Below the pieces are notes generated by a model. The model searched no databases. It saw nothing but the letters and a program-made list of their open reading frames with translations, and had not been told where the DNA came from. Source: CAYMLL01 sp964390645 (GTDB taxonomy: Bacteria > Planctomycetota > UBA8108). Taken from it: a DNA stretch of 13,956 nt. Shown here in pieces: positions 1-5,841 of the stretch. How positions within the stretch are numbered: position 1 is the first letter of the stretch; the number at the start of each line of letters is the position of its first letter. The position numbers and the translations under genes are program-made. The stretch lies in contig CAYMLL010000214.1 of NCBI GenBank assembly GCA_964390645.1, positions 1 to 13,956 on the forward strand, given 5' to 3'.

Positions 1-375
1 GTTCTCCTGACTCCACGCGGACGCCTGCGACGATTCTGGTGGTACGCGATACTCGCCGGCCTGCTTCTCTGGTTGACCCAGATCGCCTACTTCACCGCGA
101 ATACGACCAACCACGTCGCCACGATGTACCAGCGCACCTACGGCGATAACCCGATCCTCGAGGCCGAGACGATATCGAGCATCGACAAGCTCCTCCGCGG
201 GTACACGTTGACGCTTCACCATGCGCTGCCCTTCATGCTCTACGCCCCGGTTTTCTTCTTTCCCATGCGCGAGAGACCGACGCGGTGGACACCAACGGGC
301 GACAACACGCCTTCGCGAAAGGCACCGTGCCCCTGCGGCAGCGGCAAGAAGTTCAAGCGCTGCTGCGGCGGGTAG
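1..375 (+). CDS. 3' part of a small membrane protein with C-terminal SEC-C motif
   Basis: The frame is open from the first base to the TAG at 373-375, so the gene probably begins to the left; no good start with a ribosome binding site is visible (a TTG at 73 is possible but would cut through the first hydrophobic segment). About 124 residues are visible. Two hydrophobic stretches (roughly residues 13-27 and 75-87 of the visible part) suggest membrane segments around a short polar, probably extracytoplasmic, loop. The last 17 residues carry PCPCGSGKKFKRCC, a textbook SEC-C motif (CxCGSGxxxxxCC), the zinc-binding tail known from SecA and many unrelated proteins, where it often mediates ribosome or protein contacts. 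The function of the rest is not recognised. It converges on mutM with a 31-nt gap. The SEC-C tail is certain; the membrane call is inferred from composition. Confidence 0.7.
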   Translation, partial: VLLTPRGRLRRFWWYAILAGLLLWLTQIAYFTANTTNHVATMYQRTYGDNPILEAETISSIDKLLRGYTLTLHHALPFMLYAPVFFFPMRERPTRWTPTGDNTPSRKAPCPCGSGKKFKRCCGG

Positions 376-406
376 AATACCCTCCCCCGGGATGCCCTGA
401 CCCCCA

Positions 407-1246
407 CTAGGTCTGGCAGCCCGCGCAGTAAAAGGTCGAGCGCCCCGCCATCACCCTGCGGCGGATCGAGGCGCCACAACGCACGCACGGCTCACCCTCG
501 CGGCCGTACGCCCTGAGCGACACCTGGAAGTACCCACCGTCACCGTCGACGTTGTGGAAGTCGTTCAGAGTCGTTCCACCCTGACGGATCGCGTCGCCGA
601 GGACCTCCTTCACCGCATCGGTGATCCTCGCCCAGCGCTCACGACGGATGCGACCAGCGGACCGTGTCGGGTGCACGCCGGCGACGTGGAGCGACTCACA
701 CGCGTAAATGTTCCCGACGCCGACGATCTGCTGCGCATCCATGAGGAAGTTCTTCACCGGCTTGCGCACACCGCGGGACCGCTCGAAGAGGTAGGCCGTA
801 TCACACTCCTGCGACAGCGGCTCGACACCGAGATGGACAAAGCGCCGGTCGGTAGCGACGTCCGATGCCGCGATCGCGTCGACGAGACCGAAGCGCCGGG
901 GATCGATGAACCTCAGCTGACGACCGTCGTCAAGGCCGAACACGACGTGCGTGTGAGGCTCGAAAGGCTCGTCGGAACCCGACGCGAGGATGCGACCACT
1001 CATGCCCAGGTGGATCACGAGCCGAGAGCTCTCGCCTGCGGCAACGTCATCAACGTGAACCAGCAGATACTTGGCGCGACGCGTCAGGGCGGTGACTCGC
1101 CTCCCGACAACGTGACGCTCGAGCGCGTCGACGTCGACGGAACAGCGCAGACGTCGCTCGCGGACGTCCACGCGGACGATACGCCGCCCGGACAGGAGCG
1201 GCTCGAGCCCTCGACGGACGGTCTCGACCTCGGGAAGCTCGGGCAT
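407..1246 (-). CDS. mutM: Formamidopyrimidine-DNA glycosylase (Fpg/MutM)
   Basis: 279 aa, the normal length for bacterial Fpg. It begins MPELPEVETVRRGLEP, with the catalytic Pro2 (Schiff base nucleophile) and Glu3, which fixes the start at the ATG ending at 1246 although no Shine-Dalgarno is evident. The conserved lysine is at residue 59 (RRAKYLLV). HLGMSGR, FIDPRRFG and the helix-two-turn-helix signature QIVGVGNIYACESL follow. The C-terminal zinc finger is intact: Cys254, Cys257, Cys274 and Cys277 with the lesion-contacting Arg269 (AGRSTFYC). The enzyme excises 8-oxoguanine and formamidopyrimidines from DNA opposite C and nicks the abasic site by beta,delta-elimination. It lies 78 nt behind glgP on the same strand and may be read from the glgP transcript. 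Because Gln precedes the C-terminal Thr and all the zinc ligands are present, it is Fpg rather than Nei. Confidence 0.97.
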   Translation of the reverse strand: MPELPEVETVRRGLEPLLSGRRIVRVDVRERRLRCSVDVDALERHVVGRRVTALTRRAKYLLVHVDDVAAGESSRLVIHLGMSGRILASGSDEPFEPHTHVVFGLDDGRQLRFIDPRRFGLVDAIAASDVATDRRFVHLGVEPLSQECDTAYLFERSRGVRKPVKNFLMDAQQIVGVGNIYACESLHVAGVHPTRSAGRIRRERWARITDAVKEVLGDAIRQGGTTLNDFHNVDGDGGYFQVSLRAYGREGEPCVRCGASIRRRVMAGRSTFYCAGCQT

Positions 1247-1324
1247 ATCAGATCGCGTACGACACCGGCTCGCGGCGAGAGAACGGAACGCGACCGAATC
1301 CCGGTCCGGCGTTGATCCCGCCTC

Positions 1325-3925
1325 CTAGCTGACGCGCTCCGTCACCGCCACCGTCTCCGTAGAGTTCTGCTCCGCACCATTCCACCACGTCACGCAGCCG
1401 GTCTCGAACTTGTTCGAGAGCTCGCGGCGGAACGGCAGGACGCGTACACGAAAGCCGTGGCGCCCGGCTCCCTGACATGGGATGCCTCCGGAGAAGATCG
1501 CTTCGCCTCCGCCACTCGACTGGAGATTCAGAGGCAAGGCATCCCCGCGGCTGATTTCGCCGTTCGAATCCAGCAAACCGTACACGGCCTCGACCGAGAT
1601 GTCCTCGGCCGAGAAGGGGCCGAGACCGATGGCAACGCTCACCGGAAGCTCGGAGGTAATTTCGAGCTCCTGTGTCGACTCGGACTCGACCGACACGACC
1701 TGAAGCTCACTCCAGTTGGACTCCACGAACTGCTTCCACGCGGCGAGCGACTTCGCAGCAGAGTAGTCGTCGCGAACGAGCATGCTCGAATTGATCGCCG
1801 CGGACAGATAGAAACGCTCGGCGTACTCCTCGACCATGCGGTTCGTGTTGAAGAACGGACAGATCGACGACAACGATGACTTGATCGACTCGATCCAGCG
1901 ACGCGGTATATCGTCGGGGCCGCGATCGTAGAAGGACGGTGCGACCTCCGTCTCGAGGAGGTCGAAGAGCACCCGACTCTCCATCTCGTCCTGGTAGTGG
2001 TGGTCATCGTAAAGCTCGCCCGTACCGATCGCCCACCCGTTCTCTCCCGAGAAAGCCTCGCACCACCAGCCATCGAGGACGCTGAGGTTCAGGGAGCCGT
2101 TCATCGCGGCCTTCATGCCACTCGTGCCGCTGGCCTCCATGGGACGCCTCGGCGTGTTGAGCCACACGTCACAGCCCTGCACGAGGACTCGTGCAACCTC
2201 GAAATCGTAGTCTTCGATGAAGACGATGCGATGGTGAAAGTCGTCGCCTCGCGCCAGCTGCGCGATCTGCCGGATGATCTCCTTGCCCGGATGGTCCTGC
2301 GGATGCGCCTTGCCGGCCATCACCAGCTGAACCGGCCGATCGCGACAGAGCAACAGCTTCTTGAGCCGCTCCATGTCGCGCAACACCAGATATGCCCGCT
2401 TGTACGTCGCGAAGCGACGCGCGAAGCCGATCGTGAGGATCTCGGGATCGAGCACCTCCTCCGCCGCGCGGCTCCTCGCGGCCGTGCTGCCTTGACGGAC
2501 CAGCTGCTTCTTCAATCGATCGCGCACGAAGCTCACGAGCCGGTCGCGCAGCCGCTCTCGCGCACGCCAGAGCTCGTTATCCGGGATTTCGTTGACCCGG
2601 TTCCAGATGCCACGATTGACCGGGTCGTCGAGCCACTGCGGTCCCAGATAGCGCTCGTAGAGTCGATGGAGCTCGTCGGAGAGCCATGTATGCGTATGCA
2701 CGCCGTTGGTCACGTGCTGGATCGGAATCTCCTCTTCGGGGACATCCGGCCAGATGCGCCGCCATATCTTCCGCGAAACCTCCCCGTGCAAACGGCTGAC
2801 ACCGTTCGCGCACGACGCGAGCCGCAGAGCGAGCACGGTCATGCAGAAGTCCCCGCGGGCGTCACTCGCGTCCTCACGACCGAGTGAGAGGAAGTCATCC
2901 GTCGTGATCCCGACCGCTTCGCAGTATTCGCGGAAGTACTCCCGGATGAGTTCCGGCGGAAAGTGGTCGTTGCCGGCGGGCACGGGCGTGTGCGTCGTGA
3001 AGACGTTCGCAGCGCGCACCGCCTCACGCGCCTCCGCGAAGGTCAGCCCCTGAGCCTTCATCGCCTGCTGAATGCGCTCTAGTGCGAGAAACGCCGAATG
3101 GCCCTCGTTCATGTGACAGACGGTCGGCGTGAGATCGAGGGCGTCGAGGGCTCTGACGCCGCCGACACCGAGGAGGATCTCCTGACGCAAGCGCATGTCG
3201 AGGTCGCCCCCGTAGAGGCGCGCGGTGATCGTCCGATCGTGGGGAGCGTTCACCGGCAGATTCGCGTCGAGGAGGAAGAGGTTCACGGTACCGACCTCGA
3301 GCTTCCAGATACGCGCAGTGACCCTGCGTCCTGGAAGCGACACCTCGATCGTGATCTCCTCACCCGCGTCATCGCGCACGAGCGTGAGCGGCATGTTGTA
3401 GAAGTCGTTGTCCGGATAGCGCTCCTGCTGCCAACCATCGGAGTTCAACACCTGGCGATAGTAGCCCTGCTGGTAGGCGAGCCCGACGCCGATCAACGGA
3501 ACACCGAGCTCCGCGGCGCTCTTGACGTGATCGCCGGCGAGGCCACCCAGCCCCCCCGAGTACAGCGGCAAGCACTCGTGAATCCCGAACTCCGCGGAGA
3601 AGTACGCGATCCGCATGTCCATCTTGCCCTCGTAGACGCGCGCGTACCACGTGCTGCGCTCGAGATAGGCCTGCAACTCGGAGTGGACCTTGTCCATGTG
3701 CGCCAGGAAGGCCTCGTCCTCCTCGAGAGAACGCAGACGCCGGGAATCGACCGCACCCAGAAGCGCCATGGGGTTGTGGCCGCACTTCTCCCAGAGGTCG
3801 ATGTCGATCCGACGAAAAAGCTGGACCGCCTTGCGCTCCCAGCACCACCAGGTGTTACGAGCGACCACCTGAAGCGCCTTCAGACGCTCCGGAATGCGGG
3901 GCACGACGGTGTATTTCTCGATCAA
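1325..3925 (-). CDS. glgP: Alpha-glucan phosphorylase (glycogen phosphorylase family, GT35)
   Basis: 866 aa from the TTG at 3925. Phosphorolyses alpha-1,4-glucan to glucose-1-phosphate using PLP in the cytoplasm. The N-terminal region (residues 1-100, RNTWWCWERKAVQLFRRID) is the DUF3417-type domain of the short alpha-glucan phosphorylase subfamily. Substrate and phosphate motifs follow: YFSAEFGIHECLPLYSGGLG (108-127), HMNEGHSAFL (271-280), HVTNGVHTHTW (404-414), FARRFATYKR (501-510). The PLP lysine is Lys605 in EASGTSGMKAAMNG. Residues from about 740 form a beta-rich C-terminal domain. The frame stays open upstream to 4363, but that extension has no family similarity and would run over the divergent receiver gene; the TTG is preceded by AGGAG at a 6-nt spacing and directly gives MIEKYTVVPRIPERL, the usual start of this subfamily. 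mutM follows 78 nt downstream. No glycogen synthase or branching enzyme is in the window. Confidence 0.95.
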   Translation of the reverse strand: MIEKYTVVPRIPERLKALQVVARNTWWCWERKAVQLFRRIDIDLWEKCGHNPMALLGAVDSRRLRSLEEDEAFLAHMDKVHSELQAYLERSTWYARVYEGKMDMRIAYFSAEFGIHECLPLYSGGLGGLAGDHVKSAAELGVPLIGVGLAYQQGYYRQVLNSDGWQQERYPDNDFYNMPLTLVRDDAGEEITIEVSLPGRRVTARIWKLEVGTVNLFLLDANLPVNAPHDRTITARLYGGDLDMRLRQEILLGVGGVRALDALDLTPTVCHMNEGHSAFLALERIQQAMKAQGLTFAEAREAVRAANVFTTHTPVPAGNDHFPPELIREYFREYCEAVGITTDDFLSLGREDASDARGDFCMTVLALRLASCANGVSRLHGEVSRKIWRRIWPDVPEEEIPIQHVTNGVHTHTWLSDELHRLYERYLGPQWLDDPVNRGIWNRVNEIPDNELWRARERLRDRLVSFVRDRLKKQLVRQGSTAARSRAAEEVLDPEILTIGFARRFATYKRAYLVLRDMERLKKLLLCRDRPVQLVMAGKAHPQDHPGKEIIRQIAQLARGDDFHHRIVFIEDYDFEVARVLVQGCDVWLNTPRRPMEASGTSGMKAAMNGSLNLSVLDGWWCEAFSGENGWAIGTGELYDDHHYQDEMESRVLFDLLETEVAPSFYDRGPDDIPRRWIESIKSSLSSICPFFNTNRMVEEYAERFYLSAAINSSMLVRDDYSAAKSLAAWKQFVESNWSELQVVSVESESTQELEITSELPVSVAIGLGPFSAEDISVEAVYGLLDSNGEISRGDALPLNLQSSGGGEAIFSGGIPCQGAGRHGFRVRVLPFRRELSNKFETGCVTWWNGAEQNSTETVAVTERVS

Positions 3926-3931
3926 CGTTGT

Positions 3932-3936
3932 CTCCT
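3932..3936 (-). promoter_or_regulatory. Ribosome binding site deciding the TTG start of glgP
   Basis: AGGAG on the reverse strand, 6 nt before TTG (3925-3923). This near-consensus Shine-Dalgarno at ideal spacing, with the family's usual N-terminus immediately after it, is the reason for preferring a TTG start over the 1012-residue open frame that starts at 4363. Confidence 0.8.
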
Positions 3937-3986
3937 GGGGACTGTTCCCTCCGCCGGCGCTGGACTCCGGGATCACCACGACCGAG

Positions 3987-4004
3987 GCCCGAGCCACCTC
4001 GGGC
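3987..4004 (-). promoter_or_regulatory. Hairpin in the putative glgP leader
   Basis: On the reverse strand GCCCGAG-GTGG-CTCGGGC forms a 7-bp stem with a 4-nt loop, about 60 nt upstream of the glgP TTG. There is no following U-run, so it is not a classical terminator. It could be a leader stabiliser, an attenuation element or chance in GC-rich DNA. Confidence 0.3.
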
Positions 4005-4134
4005 GACGACAGGAACGGAAGCGATCCCGACCCGGTTCCGAGAATACCGAATTCGGACAGGCCCTGCGACCACCGTCCCTGACCTCGTTTATCGGGGCGA
4101 GAGCACCGGATCTTTTGTCTTCTCTGCAGGGGAA

Positions 4135-4146
4135 CGTCTGCAGACG
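4135..4146. promoter_or_regulatory. Candidate operator: 12-bp perfect palindrome
   Basis: CGTCTGCAGACG is perfectly self-complementary and sits about 48 bp upstream of the extended -10 element of the forward genes. The core GTCTGCAGAC recurs once more in the window, at 12500-12509, in the only other long intergenic region. The symmetry suggests a dimeric DNA-binding protein; which one is unknown. Confidence 0.3.
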
Positions 4147-4190
4147 ACGAAAGCCCCCGGGTCGCCGCGCCGCCGGACCTCGCCGGTCCG

Positions 4191-4199
4191 TGGTATACT
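4191..4199 (+). promoter_or_regulatory. Extended -10 promoter for the receiver/UbiA/purD group
   Basis: TGGTATACT contains the TGn extension and a -10 hexamer TATACT that matches TATAAT at five of six positions. It is one of very few AT-rich hexamers in this GC-rich region. No good -35 is seen at 17 bp, as is usual for extended -10 promoters. Transcription would begin near 4206, giving a leader of roughly 90 nt before TTG 4299. Confidence 0.5.
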
Positions 4200-4215
4200 G
4201 ACGATATTGCCGGTT

Positions 4216-4235
4216 CGCGGTCCTTCGGGGCCGCG
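4216..4235 (+). promoter_or_regulatory. UUCG tetraloop hairpin in the receiver-gene leader
   Basis: CGCGGTCC-TTCG-GGGCCGCG forms an 8-bp stem (one G-U pair) closed by C(UUCG)G, the exceptionally stable tetraloop. It begins about 10 nt after the predicted transcription start and ends 36 or 63 nt before the two possible start codons. No U-run follows, so a terminator is unlikely; a 5' stability element or a regulated leader fits better. Confidence 0.45.
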
Positions 4236-4298
4236 GGTCCGGGGACATCGAGAGCGCCACTTTCGGCTCCCGTGGGAAGAATACTGGAAGCCCACGCC

Positions 4299-4715
4299 TT
4301 GCGACTGCTGATCATCGACGACGACAAGGCCCACGGCGAGAGTCTCAGCGACCTCCTCAACACACGAGGTCACGAGGCTTACTTCGCCCCGTCACTCGCC
4401 GAGGCCCTCTGGCTACTCGACCTCTTCGCGTTCGATCTGGCCCTGTTGGACTACGACATGCCCGAGAACAGCGGGCCGCAGATCGCACGCAAGCTCATCG
4501 CCTTCGACTCGCGACTTCGTTGCGTCGTCATGTCCGCGCGAGAGAACGACGACACCCGCCAGAGCGAGCTCGGCAATCTGCCGTTCATGTCGAAGCCGAT
4601 CAGCACCGACGAGCTCTTCGAGCTGCTCATGGATGCGATGGCGGAGGCTGCCGGCACCTCCCTCGTCGTGAGGGCGTCCTTCCCCCTCGTCCGCTACGAT
4701 CCGCGAAGGGACTGA
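4299..4715 (+). CDS. Stand-alone response-regulator receiver domain protein
   Basis: 138 aa from TTG 4299 (147 aa if the in-frame GTG at 4272 is used). It is a single CheY-like receiver domain: the acidic pocket Asp7-Asp9 in MRLLIIDDDK, the phosphorylatable Asp51 in LALLDYDMPENSG, the switch Ser79 (VVMSARE) and the conserved Lys99 followed by cis-Pro (MSKPIS). After residue 117 only about 20 residues remain, with no DNA-binding or enzymatic output domain, so it should act through protein contacts or as a phosphorelay intermediate. I prefer TTG 4299 because it puts the first beta-strand at the N-terminus as in most receivers and has GGAAG 8 nt upstream; GTG 4272 has no ribosome binding site. 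No histidine kinase lies in the window, so the partner is unknown. It is divergent from glgP and followed by the UbiA-family gene after 94 nt. Confidence 0.88.
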   Translation: MRLLIIDDDKAHGESLSDLLNTRGHEAYFAPSLAEALWLLDLFAFDLALLDYDMPENSGPQIARKLIAFDSRLRCVVMSARENDDTRQSELGNLPFMSKPISTDELFELLMDAMAEAAGTSLVVRASFPLVRYDPRRD

Positions 4716-4730
4716 CGCTCCGCGACGATA

Positions 4731-4812
4731 CGGACGGGTACGGACGGGTACGGACGGGTACGGACGGGTACGGACGGGTACGGACGGGTACGGACGGAGA
4801 TGGACGGAGATG
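4731..4812 (+). repeat. 10-bp tandem repeat running into the UbiA-family start codon
   Basis: Six perfect copies of CGGACGGGTA (4731-4790) are followed by two diverged copies, CGGACGGAGA (4791-4800) and TGGACGGAGA (4801-4810), and a final TGG. The array fills nearly all of the 94-nt gap after the receiver gene. The diverged copies supply both GGAG Shine-Dalgarno-like motifs and two ATGs, at 4800 and 4810, in different frames. The 10-bp unit is not a multiple of three and equals about one helical turn. Confidence 0.95.
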
Positions 4813-5793
4813 GGGAGCAGCCAGAAGACGGGGGCAGGATACGAAACGCCGCCGGGTGCAGCTCGAGCCGCGAAACCATCGCGCGTGCGCTCCTACCTCG
4901 AACTCTGCCGGGTCTACCTGGCACCGACGGCGATCGCCGACAGTTTCGCGGGATTCTCACTCGCATATGGGCTGCTCGAACCCGAGGCCCCACCGACGAG
5001 GCTGCTGCTGGTCGCGGGCGCCTCGGTACTCCTCTACGTCACGGGAATGGTGACGAACGACATCTTCGACGTCGAGAAGGACCGCAAGCGCGATCCGGAC
5101 CGGCCGCTCGCCTGCGGACAGGTCAGTCGTTTCGCCGCGGTGCTCCTCGCCGTGACGTTCTGCGCCGGCGCCGCCGGACTGGCGATCGCGGCGGGCGCGT
5201 GGCTGCCTGCGGTCGCCGTCCTGGGATTGTCGTTCGCGTACAACGCGGGCGGTAAGCTCGTGCCCGTGGTCGGCAACCTCCTGATGGGCGGTTGCCGCGC
5301 TGGAAACCTTCTCCTCGGTGCGGTCGCGGCGGTCGGGCACCAGGCCTTCGCGACCGGCCCGGTGCTTCTGGCATCGCTGATGCTCGGTCTCTTCGTCGCG
5401 GTCGTCACCGCTGTGAGTCTCCTCGAGGACGGCCGGCCGCGGAAGGCGGCCCTCGTCGGACTGTGCGGCTCCACGCTTCTTCTCCCCGTCAGTCTGCCGC
5501 TCCTGGCGCACGAACCGCCCTCGGTCGTCGCCTGGGTCGCGTGGATCGTCCTCGCCACACAGCTCGTCCTGGCGCTCGCCGCCACCTTCCGCCCGTCGCC
5601 GGGAGTGCCGCCGGCGACCGTCTTCGTGCGTCGAGCGCTCGGCACGATTCCGACGGTCGACGCCGCGCTCCTGGTGACCTTCTCGACGTCGGTCACGGCC
5701 GTCGTCGTCCCCCTTCTCGGCCTCTACGCCATCGGCTTTTTCGCCTGGTGGTACAAGCGGCGCTGGTTACAATCGGGCGGCTCCGAGACCTGA
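4810..5793 (+). CDS. UbiA-family membrane prenyltransferase (EboC-like)
   Basis: 327 aa integral membrane protein with about eight hydrophobic segments. The first aspartate-rich motif of the UbiA superfamily is perfect: NDIFDVEKD at residues 83-91, followed by DRPLACGQVS. Next comes SFAYNAGGK (141-149) and GNLLMGGCRAGNLLLG (155-170), a pattern I associate with EboC-type UbiA-like proteins rather than with UbiA or MenA. The second acidic motif is reduced to SLLEDGRPRK (203-212). The family transfers prenyl groups from prenyl diphosphates to aromatic or other hydrophobic acceptors; the substrate cannot be told from sequence. Start ATG 4810 lies inside the end of the decamer array, with GGAG 10 nt upstream; an in-frame GTG at 4885 (residue 26), just before the conserved part, is an alternative. 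purD follows 48 nt later and may share the transcript. No other ebo, menaquinone or ubiquinone genes are present. Confidence 0.88.
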   Translation: MGSSQKTGAGYETPPGAARAAKPSRVRSYLELCRVYLAPTAIADSFAGFSLAYGLLEPEAPPTRLLLVAGASVLLYVTGMVTNDIFDVEKDRKRDPDRPLACGQVSRFAAVLLAVTFCAGAAGLAIAAGAWLPAVAVLGLSFAYNAGGKLVPVVGNLLMGGCRAGNLLLGAVAAVGHQAFATGPVLLASLMLGLFVAVVTAVSLLEDGRPRKAALVGLCGSTLLLPVSLPLLAHEPPSVVAWVAWIVLATQLVLALAATFRPSPGVPPATVFVRRALGTIPTVDAALLVTFSTSVTAVVVPLLGLYAIGFFAWWYKRRWLQSGGSET

Positions 5794-5841
5794 CCCTCGG
5801 CTGCTGCACCCGGAAAGCGAGAAACCCTGGAGCTCCGAACG

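Larger units (their letters stand above)
3926..4298. other. Divergent regulatory region between glgP and the receiver gene
   Basis: 373 bp without a convincing gene; the open frames here are extensions or shadows of the neighbours. It holds, from left to right: the glgP ribosome binding site; a 7-bp GC-rich stem with a 4-nt loop at 3987-4004 that would sit in the glgP leader; a 10-bp palindrome CCGAATTCGG at 4047-4056; a 12-bp perfect palindrome CGTCTGCAGACG at 4135-4146, with a second TCTGCAG copy at 4122-4128; an extended -10 promoter at 4191-4199 for the forward genes; and a UUCG hairpin at 4216-4235. A glgP promoter was not identified with confidence; TATTCT on the reverse strand near 4046 is a weak -10 candidate. 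Confidence 0.6.

Noticed and set aside
376..406. Bidirectional terminator between the SEC-C gene and mutM
   Set aside because: The gap is C-rich with only a CCCGGG core and no stem with a U-run on either strand.
3926..4363. Upstream extension of glgP to the start at 4363, giving 1012 residues
   Set aside because: The extra 146 residues are low-complexity, unlike the family, and overlap the divergent receiver gene and its promoter; TTG 3925 has a good ribosome binding site and the family's N-terminus.
4731..4810. CRISPR array
   Set aside because: Units are contiguous with no spacers; the same holds for the arrays at 7395-7460 and 13872-13946.
4520..5053. Forward frame crossing the decamer array and joining the receiver and UbiA regions
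   Set aside because: It is out of frame with both conserved proteins and its continuity simply reflects the stop-free repeat.
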